A stretch of 64,000 bases of DNA, from contig OX419342.1 in NCBI GenBank assembly GCA_948470475.1, forward strand, positions 23,435,077 through 23,499,076, in the 5' to 3' direction. Position 1 is the first letter of the stretch, and each line of letters begins with the position of its first letter. Source of the stretch: Galaxea fascicularis. Lineage: Eukaryota > Cnidaria > Anthozoa > Scleractinia > Euphylliidae. The notes under the pieces are model-generated. The model was given only the letters and a program-made list of their open reading frames with translations. It had not been told where the DNA came from and ran no database searches. The position numbers were made by a program, and so were the translations under genes. Positions 25,844-39,999 of this stretch are shown here, piece by piece.

Positions 25844-28800
25844 TTATTGAAATAGAGCATGCAGCATAAACAACAATGCAGGTGACAAACTTACAACCGC
25901 TGCAACTGTGACAGGTTTGCAAAAACACCATCTGGGAGATTCTGAATATTGTTGTAACTTAAATACCTGCAAGAAAATTAGCACATTTGAGATTTGTAAT
26001 ACTTTAGACTCAGTATGTGTGATAATTTTGAGGTGTATACGCACACGTTATGTACCTTACTGGTAATTGAAACCGGACCTCTGCTAAGTCGCAAAAGTTT
26101 TTTATTTACCTAGCCAGTCATTGAATGTTGCTTCTTTGAGAAGAAAACCGAACTTTTCAAAACGCCGAGTTTTAGGAACAGGGAGAACAAGCTAATCATA
26201 AGCATGGAGATTTTATTGGCATTGACAAGAATTTCTGTTGGCTTTACTTCCCCACAGAGTCTTATTAGAACTTGCAAGGAACCAGCCCACTCCTAAGTAA
26301 TTCTGCAACTGTAATAAGGCAGTACCACTGATATCTTGCATCCATCATTTGATTTCATTTGAGTTGATTTAGAGTTAATTTGATTTACAGTCTCCCCAAT
26401 TAATAGAGCACCTGTGCTCGGCTAGAAAGATTTGAGACTTAAATAGTGACAAAGTTTTTATTAAACGGCATTGATGAGAGGCACGCAACAGCTGCAAAAT
26501 GGACCTCTCTATAGAAACGACAATAATTCATTGCCTGTACCAATAACTGCTTGGTCGAAACAAATCTGTTTTGCAGGGGTTTATAATTCACTACACAGCA
26601 TAAAGGAAATAACAACTGTGTTTCTTTGCAAATTCCCCAGTGAACTTAAACGTTGTAAGAAATCAAAGCTAAACAAACAAGAAATGGCCATCCAACGCGA
26701 AACTACGAACGATACAAAAAGCAGTTAGGAGGAAGACATAAATCCATTATAACATGTTTTTGGAAATCTACGCGTGTTGATTTGTAAGTACATAGAATCT
26801 CACAATATTTGAGAAACCTAAAACTTGCAATAAATCTTAGTGCTAATGCTCTGTAAGAAACTTAAATGTGGGCCTTGTTTGGCGGTTTTCTTTATGTTCA
26901 AGTTGTGTTTTAACCAAACGCGATCTAGGTAGGGTTACTTGTCAAGGACACAGCAACCAAAGCAGTTGAGGTACTTAACTGTAATAATTATAACTTACAG
27001 TTAGTACGCGCTGTGACTGGTCAACTTTGCAAGCCGTATTCTACTTTACGGCCCGCTAAATTTGAAACTTTAGTTTCCTATGCACTGGATTACCCTAAGA
27101 GATATAATATATATTTTACTAACCTCGTTTTCTTGGCCCGTACTAAAAGTTACGGATCGTCCTTTTTTTTCCCGTACAGTTGCTTTATGGCGCGCGCGCT
27201 TCCCGCTTGGGTCATGAGTGAACGTATGCATCGCATAACTCTTGGCACCACGCTGCATGACGCCACTTCCAAGAACCCCGATTAGAACTAATTCTGGACT
27301 AACTGTGTTGTTACTGAACCTATATTATTACATCCTTGCAGTTTTAGCCTTAAACCTAAACCCGCCTGACACTTAACCTTTCTAGAGTGAACAACCTCAG
27401 CCAAATTAGAAGCCGCGTTTGGAAAAGCGCATCAATAAACACAAGAAAAACGTACAACTTAGAAAAACTGACTGAACCAGCTAAAGATTGACCCGGGAAC
27501 TTTGTAAATAACAGCTTTCTAAGTAAAGGACGGCCGGCACTATTGGTTTATTGAAATAGAGCATGCAGCATAAACAACAATGCAGGTAACGAACTTACAA
27601 CCACTGCAGCTGTGACAGGTTGGCAAAAACACCATCTGGGAGATTCTGAATTTTGTTGGAACTTAAATACCTGCAAGAAAATTAGGACATTGCAGATTTG
27701 TAACAGAGTCAGTATGTTTGATAATTTTGAGATGTATACGCACACGTTATGCACTTTACTGGTAATTCAAACCGGACCTCTGCTTAGTCGCAAAAGTTTT
27801 TTATTTACCTAGCCAGTCCTTGAATGTTGCTTCTTTGAGAAGAAAACCGAACTTTTCAAAACGCTTTTAGGAACACGGAGAACAAGCCAATCATAAGCAC
27901 GGAGATTTTATTGGCATTGACAAGAATTTCTGTTGGCTTTACTTCCCCACAGAGTCTTATTAGAACTTGCAAGGAACCAGCCCACTCCTAAGTAATTCTG
28001 CAACTGTAATAAGGCAGCACCACTGATATCTTGCATCCATCATTTGATTTCATTTGAGTTGATTTAGAGTTAATTTGATTTACAGTCTCCCCAATTAATA
28101 GAGCACCTGTGCTCGGCTAGAAAGATTTGAGACTTAAATAGCGACAAAGTTTTTATTAAACGGCATTGATGAGAGGCACGCAACAGCTGCAAAATGGACC
28201 TCTCTATAGAAACGACAATAATTCATTGCCTGTACCAATAACTGCTTGGTCGAAACAAATCTGTTTTGCAGGGGTTTATAATTCACTACACAGCATAAAG
28301 GAAATAACAACTGTGTTTCTTTGCAAATTCCCCAGTGAACTTAAACGTTGTAAGAAATCAAAGCTAAACAAACAAGAAATGGCCATCCAACGCGAAACTA
28401 CGAACGATACAAAAAGCAGTTAGGAGGAAGACATAAATCCATTATAACATGTTTTTGGAAATCTACGCGTGTTGATTTGTAAGTACATAGAATCTCACAA
28501 TATTTGAGAAACCTAAAACTTGCAATAAATCTTAGTGCTAATGCTCTGTAAGAAACTTAAATGTGGGCCTTGTTTGGCGGTTTTCTTTATTTTCAAGTTG
28601 TGTTTTAACCAAACGTGATCTAGGTAGGGTTACTTGTCAAGGACACAGCAACCGAAGCAGTTGAGGTACTTAACTGTAATAATTATACCTTACACTGAGT
28701 AAGTACGCGCTGTGACTGGTCAACTTTGCAAGCCGTATTGTACTTTACGGCCCGCTAAATTTGAAACTTTAGTTTCCTATGCACCGGATTACCCTAAGAG

Positions 28801-31800
28801 ATATAATATATATTTTACTAACGTCGGTTTCGTGGCCCGTACTAAAAGTTACGGATCGTCCTTTTTTTTCCCGTACAGTTGCTTTATGGCGCGCGCGCTT
28901 CCCGCTTGGGTCATGAGTGAACGTATGCATCGCATAACTCTTGGCACCACGCCGCATGACGCCACTTCCAAGAACCCCAATTAGAACTAATTCTGGACTA
29001 ACTGTGTTGTTACTGAACCTATATTATTACATCCTTGCAGTTTTAGCCTTAAACCTAAACCCCCCTGACACTTAACCTTTCTAGAGTGAACAAACTCAGC
29101 CAAATTAGAAGCCGCGTTTGGAAAAGTGCATCAATAAACACAACAAAAATGTACAACTTAGAAAAACTGACTGACCAGCTAAAGATTGACCCGGGAACTT
29201 TGTAAATAACAGCTTTCTAAGTAAAGGACGGCCGGCACTATTGGTTTATTGAAATAGAGCATGCAGCATAAACAACAATGCAGGTGACAAACTTACAACC
29301 GCTGCAACTGTGACAGGTTTGCAAAAACACCATCTGGGAGATTCTGAATATTGTTGTAACTTAAATACCTGCAAGAAAATTAGCACATTTGAGATTTGTA
29401 ATACTTTAGACTCAGTATGTGTGATAATTTTGAGGTGTATACGCACACGTTATGTACCTTACTGGTAATTGAAACCGGACCTCTGCTTAGTCGCAAAAGT
29501 TTTTTATTTACCTAGCCAGTCATTGAATGTTGCTTCTTTGAGAAGAAAACCGAACTTTTCAAAACGCCGAGTTTTAGGAACAGGGAGAACAAGCTAATCA
29601 TAAGCATGGAGATTTTATTGGCATTGACAAGAATTTCTGTTGGCTTTACTTCCCCACAGAGTCTTATTAGAACTTGGAAGGAACCAGCCCACTCCTAAGT
29701 AATTCTGCAACTGTAATCAGGCAGTACCACTGATATCTTGCATCCATCATTTGATTTCATTTGAGTTGATTTAGAGTTAATTTGATTTACAGTCTCCCCA
29801 ATTAATAGAGCACCTGTGCTCGGCTAGAAAGATTTGAGACTTAAATAGTGACAAAGTTTTTATTAAACGGCATTGATGAGAGGCACGCAACAGCTGCAAA
29901 ATGGACCTCTCTATAGAAACGACAATAATTCATTGCCTGTACCAATAACTGCTTGGTCGAAACAAATCTGTTTTGCAGGGGTTTATAATTCACTACACAG
30001 CATAAAGGAAATAACAACTGTGTTTCTTTGCAAATTCCCCAGTGAACTTAAACGTTGTAAGAAATCAAAGCTAAACAAACAAGAAATGGCCATCCAACGC
30101 GAAACTACGAACGATACAAAAAGCAGTTAGGAGGAAGACATAAATCCATTATAACATGTTTTTGGAAATCTACGCGTGTTGATTTGTAAGTACATAGAAT
30201 CTCACAATATTTGAGAAACCTAAAACTTGCAATAAATCTTAGTGCTAATGCTCTGTAAGAAACTTAAATGTGGGCCTTGTTTGGCGGTTTTCTTTATTTT
30301 CAAGTTGTGTTTTAACCAAACGCGATCTAGGTAGGGTTACTTGTCAAGGACACAGCAACCAAAGCAGTTGAGGTACTTAACTGTAATAATTATAACTTAC
30401 AGTTAGTACGCGCTGTGACTGGTCAACTTTGCAAGCCGTATTCTACTTTACGGCCCGCTAAATTTGAAACTTTAGTTTCCTATGCACTGGATTACCCTAA
30501 GAGATATAATATATATTTTACTAACCTCGTTTTCTTGGCCCGTACTAAAAGTTACGGATCGTCCTTTTTTTTCCCGTACAGTTGCTTTATGGCGCGCGCG
30601 CTTCCCGCTTGGGTCATGAGTGAACGTATGCATCGCATAACTCTTGGCACCACGCTGCATGACGCCACTTCCAAGAACCCCGATTAGAACTAATTCTGGA
30701 CTAACTGTGTTGTTACTGAACCTATATTATTACATCCTTGCAGTTTTAGCCTTAAACCTAAACCCCCCTGACACTTAACCTTTCTAGAGTGAACAACCTC
30801 AGCCAAATTAGAAGCCGCGTTTGGAAAAGCGCATCAATAAACACAACAAAAATGTACAACTTAGAAAAACTGACTGACCAGCTAAAGATTGACCCGGGAA
30901 CTTTGTAAATAACAGCTTTCTAAGTAAAGGACGGCCGGCACTATTGGTTTATTGAAATAGAGCATGCAGCATAAACAACAATGCAGGTGACAAACTTACA
31001 ACCGCTGCAACTGTGACAGGTTTGCAAAAACACCATCTGGGAGATTCTGAATATTGTTGTAACTTAAATACCTGCAAGAAAATTAGCACATTTGAGATTT
31101 GTAATACTTTAGACTCAGTATGTGTGATAATTTTGAGGTGTATACGCACACGTTATGTACCTTACTGGTAATTGAAACCGGACCTCTGCTAAGTCGCAAA
31201 AGTTTTTTATTTACCTAGCCAGTCATTGAATGTTGCTTCTTTGAGAAGAAAACCGAACTTTTCAAAACGCCGAGTTTTAGGAACAGGGAGAACAAGCTAA
31301 TCATAAGCATGGAGATTTTATTGGCATTGACAAGAATTTCTGTTGGCTTTACTTCCCCACAGAGTCTTATTAGAACTTGCAAGGAACCAGCCCACTCCTA
31401 AGTAATTCTGCAACTGTAATAAGGCAGTACCACTGATATCTTGCATCCATCATTTGATTTCATTTGAGTTGATTTAGAGTTAATTTGATTTACAGTCTCC
31501 CCAATTAATAGAGCACCTGTGCTCGGCTAGAAAGATTTGAGACTTAAATAGTGACAAAGTTTTTATTAAACGGCATTGATGAGAGGCACGCAACAGCTGC
31601 AAAATGGACCTCTCTATAGAAACGACAATAATTCATTGCCTGTACCAATAACTGCTTGGTCGAAACAAATCTGTTTTGCAGGGGTTTATAATTCACTACA
31701 CAGCATAAAGGAAATAACAACTGTGTTTCTTTGCAAATTCCCCAGTGAACTTAAACGTTGTAAGAAATCAAAGCTAAACAAACAAGAAATGGCCATCCAA

Positions 31801-34800
31801 CGCGAAACTACGAACGATACAAAAAGCAGTTAGGAGGAAGACATAAATCCATTATAACATGTTTTTGGAAATCTACGCGTGTTGATTTGTAAGTACATAG
31901 AATCTCACAATATTTGAGAAACCTAAAACTTGCAATAAATCTTAGTGCTAATGCTCTGTAAGAAACTTAAATGTGGGCCTTGTTTGGCGGTTTTCTTTAT
32001 GTTCAAGTTGTGTTTTAACCAAACGCGATCTAGGTAGGGTTACTTGTCAAGGACACAGCAACCAAAGCAGTTGAGGTACTTAACTGTAATAATTATAACT
32101 TACAGTTAGTACGCGCTGTGACTGGTCAACTTTGCAAGCCGTATTCTACTTTACGGCCCGCTAAATTTGAAACTTTAGTTTCCTATGCACTGGATTACCC
32201 TAAGAGATATAATATATATTTTACTAACCTCGTTTTCTTGGCCCGTACTAAAAGTTACGGATCGTCCTTTTTTTTCCCGTACAGTTGCTTTATGGCGCGC
32301 GCGCTTCCCGCTTGGGTCATGAGTGAACGTATGCATCGCATAACTCTTGGCACCACGCTGCATGACGCCACTTCCAAGAACCCCGATTAGAACTAATTCT
32401 GGACTAACTGTGTTGTTACTGAACCTATATTATTACATCCTTGCAGTTTTAGCCTTAAACCTAAACCCGCCTGACACTTAACCTTTCTAGAGTGAACAAC
32501 CTCAGCCAAATTAGAAGCCGCGTTTGGAAAAGCGCATCAATAAACACAAGAAAAACGTACAACTTAGAAAAACTGACTGAACCAGCTAAAGATTGACCCG
32601 GGAACTTTGTAAATAACAGCTTTCTAAGTAAAGGACGGCCGGCACTATTGGTTTATTGAAATAGAGCATGCAGCATAAACAACAATGCAGGTAACGAACT
32701 TACAACCACTGCAGCTGTGACAGGTTGGCAAAAACACCATCTGGGAGATTCTGAATTTTGTTGGAACTTAAATACCTGCAAGAAAATTAGGACATTGCAG
32801 ATTTGTAACAGAGTCAGTATGTTTGATAATTTTGAGATGTATACGCACACGTTATGCACTTTACTGGTAATTCAAACCGGACCTCTGCTTAGTCGCAAAA
32901 GTTTTTTATTTACCTAGCCAGTCCTTGAATGTTGCTTCTTTGAGAAGAAAACCGAACTTTTCAAAACGCTTTTAGGAACACGGAGAACAAGCCAATCATA
33001 AGCACGGAGATTTTATTGGCATTGACAAGAATTTCTGTTGGCTTTACTTCCCCACAGAGTCTTATTAGAACTTGCAAGGAACCAGCCCACTCCTAAGTAA
33101 TTCTGCAACTGTAATAAGGCAGCACCACTGATATCTTGCATCCATCATTTGATTTCATTTGAGTTGATTTAGAGTTAATTTGATTTACAGTCTCCCCAAT
33201 TAATAGAGCACCTGTGCTCGGCTAGAAAGATTTGAGACTTAAATAGCGACAAAGTTTTTATTAAACGGCATTGATGAGAGGCACGCAACAGCTGCAAAAT
33301 GGACCTCTCTATAGAAACGACAATAATTCATTGCCTGTACCAATAACTGCTTGGTCGAAACAAATCTGTTTTGCAGGGGTTTATAATTCACTACACAGCA
33401 TAAAGGAAATAACAACTGTGTTTCTTTGCAAATTCCCCAGTGAACTTAAACGTTGTAAGAAATCAAAGCTAAACAAACAAGAAATGGCCATCCAACGCGA
33501 AACTACGAACGATACAAAAAGCAGTTAGGAGGAAGACATAAATCCATTATAACATGTTTTTGGAAATCTACGCGTGTTGATTTGTAAGTACATAGAATCT
33601 CACAATATTTGAGAAACCTAAAACTTGCAATAAATCTTAGTGCTAATGCTCTGTAAGAAACTTAAATGTGGGCCTTGTTTGGCGGTTTTCTTTATTTTCA
33701 AGTTGTGTTTTAACCAAACGTGATCTAGGTAGGGTTACTTGTCAAGGACACAGCAACCGAAGCAGTTGAGGTACTTAACTGTAATAATTATACCTTACAC
33801 TGAGTAAGTACGCGCTGTGACTGGTCAACTTTGCAAGCCGTATTGTACTTTACGGCCCGCTAAATTTGAAACTTTAGTTTCCTATGCACCGGATTACCCT
33901 AAGAGATATAATATATATTTTACTAACGTCGGTTTCGTGGCCCGTACTAAAAGTTACGGATCGTCCTTTTTTTTCCCGTACAGTTGCTTTATGGCGCGCG
34001 CGCTTCCCGCTTGGGTCATGAGTGAACGTATGCATCGCATAACTCTTGGCACCACGCCGCATGACGCCACTTCCAAGAACCCCAATTAGAACTAATTCTG
34101 GACTAACTGTGTTGTTACTGAACCTATATTATTACATCCTTGCAGTTTTAGCCTTAAACCTAAACCCCCCTGACACTTAACCTTTCTAGAGTGAACAAAC
34201 TCAGCCAAATTAGAAGCCGCGTTTGGAAAAGTGCATCAATAAACACAACAAAAATGTACAACTTAGAAAAACTGACTGACCAGCTAAAGATTGACCCGGG
34301 AACTTTGTAAATAACAGCTTTCTAAGTAAAGGACGGCCGGCACTATTGGTTTATTGAAATAGAGCATGCAGCATAAACAACAATGCAGGTGACAAACTTA
34401 CAACCGCTGCAACTGTGACAGGTTTGCAAAAACACCATCTGGGAGATTCTGAATATTGTTGTAACTTAAATACCTGCAAGAAAATTAGCACATTTGAGAT
34501 TTGTAATACTTTAGACTCAGTATGTGTGATAATTTTGAGGTGTATACGCACACGTTATGTACCTTACTGGTAATTGAAACCGGACCTCTGCTTAGTCGCA
34601 AAAGTTTTTTATTTACCTAGCCAGTCATTGAATGTTGCTTCTTTGAGAAGAAAACCGAACTTTTCAAAACGCCGAGTTTTAGGAACAGGGAGAACAAGCT
34701 AATCATAAGCATGGAGATTTTATTGGCATTGACAAGAATTTCTGTTGGCTTTACTTCCCCACAGAGTCTTATTAGAACTTGGAAGGAACCAGCCCACTCC

Positions 34801-37800
34801 TAAGTAATTCTGCAACTGTAATCAGGCAGTACCACTGATATCTTGCATCCATCATTTGATTTCATTTGAGTTGATTTAGAGTTAATTTGATTTACAGTCT
34901 CCCCAATTAATAGAGCACCTGTGCTCGGCTAGAAAGATTTGAGACTTAAATAGTGACAAAGTTTTTATTAAACGGCATTGATGAGAGGCACGCAACAGCT
35001 GCAAAATGGACCTCTCTATAGAAACGACAATAATTCATTGCCTGTACCAATAACTGCTTGGTCGAAACAAATCTGTTTTGCAGGGGTTTATAATTCACTA
35101 CACAGCATAAAGGAAATAACAACTGTGTTTCTTTGCAAATTCCCCAGTGAACTTAAACGTTGTAAGAAATCAAAGCTAAACAAACAAGAAATGGCCATCC
35201 AACGCGAAACTACGAACGATACAAAAAGCAGTTAGGAGGAAGACATAAATCCATTATAACATGTTTTTGGAAATCTACGCGTGTTGATTTGTAAGTACAT
35301 AGAATCTCACAATATTTGAGAAACCTAAAACTTGCAATAAATCTTAGTGCTAATGCTCTGTAAGAAACTTAAATGTGGGCCTTGTTTGGCGGTTTTCTTT
35401 ATTTTCAAGTTGTGTTTTAACCAAACGCGATCTAGGTAGGGTTACTTGTCAAGGACACAGCAACCAAAGCAGTTGAGGTACTTAACTGTAATAATTATAA
35501 CTTACAGTTAGTACGCGCTGTGACTGGTCAACTTTGCAAGCCGTATTCTACTTTACGGCCCGCTAAATTTGAAACTTTAGTTTCCTATGCACTGGATTAC
35601 CCTAAGAGATATAATATATATTTTACTAACCTCGTTTTCTTGGCCCGTACTAAAAGTTACGGATCGTCCTTTTTTTTCCCGTACAGTTGCTTTATGGCGC
35701 GCGCGCTTCCCGCTTGGGTCATGAGTGAACGTATGCATCGCATAACTCTTGGCACCACGCTGCATGACGCCACTTCCAAGAACCCCGATTAGAACTAATT
35801 CTGGACTAACTGTGTTGTTACTGAACCTATATTATTACATCCTTGCAGTTTTAGCCTTAAACCTAAACCCGCCTGACACTTAACCTTTCTAGAGTGAACA
35901 ACCTCAGCCAAATTAGAAGCCGCGTTTGGAAAAGCGCATCAATAAACACAAGAAAAACGTACAACTTAGAAAAACTGACTGAACCAGCTAAAGATTGACC
36001 CGGGAACTTTGTAAATAACAGCTTTCTAAGTAAAGGACGGCCGGCACTATTGGTTTATTGAAATAGAGCATGCAGCATAAACAACAATGCAGGTAACGAA
36101 CTTACAACCACTGCAGCTGTGACAGGTTGGCAAAAACACCATCTGGGAGATTCTGAATTTTGTTGGAACTTAAATACCTGCAAGAAAATTAGGACATTGC
36201 AGATTTGTAACAGAGTCAGTATGTTTGATAATTTTGAGATGTATACGCACACGTTATGCACTTTACTGGTAATTCAAACCGGACCTCTGCTTAGTCGCAA
36301 AAGTTTTTTATTTACCTAGCCAGTCCTTGAATGTTGCTTCTTTGAGAAGAAAACCGAACTTTTCAAAACGCTTTTAGGAACACGGAGAACAAGCCAATCA
36401 TAAGCACGGAGATTTTATTGGCATTGACAAGAATTTCTGTTGGCTTTACTTCCCCACAGAGTCTTATTAGAACTTGCAAGGAACCAGCCCACTCCTAAGT
36501 AATTCTGCAACTGTAATAAGGCAGCACCACTGATATCTTGCATCCATCATTTGATTTCATTTGAGTTGATTTAGAGTTAATTTGATTTACAGTCTCCCCA
36601 ATTAATAGAGCACCTGTGCTCGGCTAGAAAGATTTGAGACTTAAATAGCGACAAAGTTTTTATTAAACGGCATTGATGAGAGGCACGCAACAGCTGCAAA
36701 ATGGACCTCTCTATAGAAACGACAATAATTCATTGCCTGTACCAATAACTGCTTGGTCGAAACAAATCTGTTTTGCAGGGGTTTATAATTCACTACACAG
36801 CATAAAGGAAATAACAACTGTGTTTCTTTGCAAATTCCCCAGTGAACTTAAACGTTGTAAGAAATCAAAGCTAAACAAACAAGAAATGGCCATCCAACGC
36901 GAAACTACGAACGATACAAAAAGCAGTTAGGAGGAAGACATAAATCCATTATAACATGTTTTTGGAAATCTACGCGTGTTGATTTGTAAGTACATAGAAT
37001 CTCACAATATTTGAGAAACCTAAAACTTGCAATAAATCTTAGTGCTAATGCTCTGTAAGAAACTTAAATGTGGGCCTTGTTTGGCGGTTTTCTTTATTTT
37101 CAAGTTGTGTTTTAACCAAACGCGATCTAGGTAGGGTTACTTGTCAAGGACACAGCAACCAAAGCAGTTGAGGTACTTAACTATAATAATTATACCTTAC
37201 ACTGAGTAAGTACGCGCTGTGACTGGTCAACTTTGCAAGCCGTATTGTACTTTACGGCCCGCTAAATTTGAAACTTTAGTTTCCTATGCACCGGATTACC
37301 CTAAGAGATATAATATATATTTTACTAACGTCGGTTTCGTGGCCCGTACTAAAAGTTACGGATCGTCCTTTTTTTTCCCGTACAGTTGCTTTATGGCGCG
37401 CGCGCTTCCCGCTTGGGTCATGAGTGAACGTATGCATCGCATAACTCTTGGCACCACGCCGCATGACGCCACTTCCAAGAACCCCGATTAGAACTAATTC
37501 TGGACTAACTGTGTTGTTACTGAACCTATATTATTACATCCTTGCAGTTTTAGCCTTAAACCTAAACCCCCCTGACACTTAACCTTTCTAGAGTGAACAA
37601 ACTCAGCCAAATTAGAAGCCGCGTTTGGAAAAGCGCATCAATAAACACAACAAAAATGTACAACTTAGAAAAACTGACTGACCAGCTAAAGATTGACCCG
37701 GGAACTTTGTAAATAACAGCTTTCTAAGTAAAGGACGGCCGGCACTATTGGTTTATTGAAATAGAGCATGCAGCATAAACAACAATGCAGGTGACAAACT

Positions 37801-38250
37801 TACAACCGCTGCAACTGTGACAGGTTTGCAAAAACACCATCTGGGAGATTCTGAATATTGTTGTAACTTAAATACCTGCAAGAAAATTAGCACATTTGAG
37901 ATTTGTAATACTTTAGACTCAGTATGTGTGATAATTTTGAGGTGTATACGCATACGTTATGTACCTTACTGGTAATTGAAACCGGACCTCTGCTTAGTCG
38001 CAAAAGTTTTTTATTTACCTAGCCAGTCATTGAATGTTGCTTCTTTGAGAAGAAAACCGAACTTTTCAAAACGCCGAGTTTTAGGAACAGGGAGAACAAG
38101 CTAATCATAAGCATGGAGATTTTATTGGCATTGACAAGAATTTCTGTTGGCTTTACTTCCCCACAGAGTCTTATTAGAACTTGGAAGGAACCAGCCCACT
38201 CCTAAGTAATTCTGCAACTGTAATAAGGCAGTACCACTGATGTCTTGCAT
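25844..38250. repeat. higher-order satellite block (5105-bp trimer, 3402-bp dimer)
   Basis: Two unit subtypes alternate. Subtype A has AATACTTTAGACTCAGTATG and CGCCGAGTTTTAGGAACAGG. Subtype B has AGGACATTGCAGATTTG and the common CGCTTTTAGGAACACGG. Counting from the variable segment, the order is A (25844), B (27548), A (29246), A (30949), B (32653), A (34351), B (36055), A (37753). The first three members recur 5105 bp downstream (25844/30949, 27548/32653, 29246/34351), and the last part repeats at 3402 bp (32653/36055, 34351/37753). This is a higher-order repeat. Confidence 0.85.
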
Positions 38251-38375
38251 CCATCATTTGATTTCATTTGAGTTGATTTAGAGTTAATTTGATTTACAGT
38301 CTCCCCAATTAGTAGAGCACCTGTGCTCGGCTAGAAAGATTTGAGACTTAAATAGAGACAAAGTGTTTATTAAAC

Positions 38376-39999
38376 GGCATCGTTTAGACGGACGTAACAG
38401 CTGAAAATGGACCTCTCGATAGAAGCGACAATAATTTATTGCCCATACCAATAACTGCCGGGTCCAAGCAAATCTGTTTTCCAGGGCTTTATGATTCACT
38501 ACACAGCATAAAAGAAATAACAACTTTGTTTCTTTGCAAATTCCCGAGTAAACTTAAACTTTGTAAAAGCTGAACAAATCAGAAATGTCCATCGAACGCG
38601 AAACTACGGACGATATAAAAAGCAGTTAGAAGGGAGACATAAATCCATTATAACAGGTTTTTGGAAATCTACGCGTGTTGATTTGTAAGTACACAGAATC
38701 TCACAATATTTGAGAAACCTAAAACTTGCAATAAATCTTAGTGCTAATGCTCTGTAAGAAACTTAAATGTGGGCCTTGTTTGGCGGTTTTCTTTATTTTC
38801 AAGTTGTGTTTTAACCAAACGTGATCTAGGTAGGGTTACTTGTCAAGGACACAGCAACCGAAGCAGTTGAGGTACATCACTGTAATAATTATACCTTACA
38901 GTTAGTATGTACGCCCTGTGATTGGTCAATTTAGCAGGCTATATTCTACTTTAAGGCCCGCTAAATTAGAAAGTTTAGTTTCCTATGCTCCAGATTACCC
39001 CAAAGGACATAATATATATTTCACTAACCTCGTTTTCTTGGCCCGTACTAAAAGTTACGGATCGTCCTTTTTTTTCCCGTACCGTTGCTTTATGGCCCGC
39101 GCGCTTCCCGCTTGGGTCATAAGTGAACGTATGCATCGTATAACTCTTGGCACCACGCTGCATGACGCCACTTGCAAGAACCCCGATTAGAACCAATTCT
39201 GGACTAACTGTGATCATTCCGAACCTATATTATCGCATCCTTGCAGTTTTAGCCTTAAACCTAAACCCGGCTGACACTTAACCTTTCTAGAGTGAACAAC
39301 CTCAACTAAATTAGCAGCTGCGTTTTAAAAAGCGCATCAATAAACACAAGAAAAAGGTACAAGTTAGAAAAACTGACTGAACCAGCTAATGATTGACCAG
39401 GAAACTTTGTAAATAAAACCTTTCCAAGTAAAGGACGGCTGACGCTATTGGTTTATTGAAATAGAGCATGAAGCATAAACAACAATGCAGCTGACGAACT
39501 TACAACCACTCCAACTGTGACTGGTTGGAAAAACGACCGTGTGGGAGATTCTGAATTTTTTTTTATCTTAAATCCCTGCGAGAAAATTAGCACACTTTAG
39601 ATTTGCAATAGACCCAGTATGTATGATAATTTGGAGCAAACGTTATGCACTTTGCTACCAATTGAAATCGGACGTCTTCTTAGACGGAAAGTTTTTTATT
39701 CAGCTGACCATTCAGTTAATGGAAGAAAAAAAAGGAGTTCCTTCTTTGCGAAGAAAGTCGAACTTTTGAAAACGGTGTAAGGAACAAAAAAGGCAATCAT
39801 ATATAAGCACGGTGAGTTTATTGGCATTCACAATAAGTTCCGTTCTCATCACTACCACACACGGAAGTACTCAAGGAAAAAGCTTACTCTTAAAGTAATC
39901 CTGCAACTTTAATAACCTAGTACCACTGATATGCCGCTCCCTCGGAGTGAAGGGGATTAATGAGAGATATGCAACAGCTGTAAAATGGATCTCTCGATG
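38376..39999. repeat. diverged right-edge satellite units
   Basis: Similarity to the unit continues but with many substitutions, for example GGCATCGTTTAGACGGACG at the anchor and GACGCTATTGGTTTATTG at 39439. A last partial copy around 39915-40000 keeps TAGTACCACTGATAT and ATGCAACAGCTGTAAAATGG but lacks the SINE-like block. Beyond about 40000 the similarity is lost. Diverged edges are typical of satellite arrays. Confidence 0.8.

Larger units (their letters stand above)
1200..39950. repeat. 1.7-kb tandem satellite array, about 20 units
   Basis: The same unit of about 1.7 kb repeats head to tail. Taking GGCATTGATGAGA as anchor, units start at 1333, 3028, 4741, 6454, 12849, 14562, 16275, 17969, 19678, 21372, 23066, 24760, 26467, 28162, 29869, 31572, 33267, 34974, 36669 and, diverged, 38376. 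Spacing is 1692-1713 bp, with a few 1703/1707/1709 steps. The 6454-12849 gap is one 1713-bp unit plus the LTR element inserted in it. Much of the 1713/1694 difference is a short block, GATTACCCCAAGAGGAGAGA, next to a similar GGATTACCCTAAGAG. Small open frames recur but are broken by stops and indels in some units, so the unit looks non-coding. Interior units are nearly identical and edge units are diverged, as expected for a satellite homogenised by unequal exchange. The function, if any, is unknown. Confidence 0.95.

Noticed and set aside
1200..39950. CRISPR array or rRNA/snRNA/histone repeat cluster as explanation for the tandem array
   Set aside because: The unit is 1.7 kb with no short repeat-spacer pattern, and I find none of the conserved landmarks of 5S, U1-U6 or histone genes.
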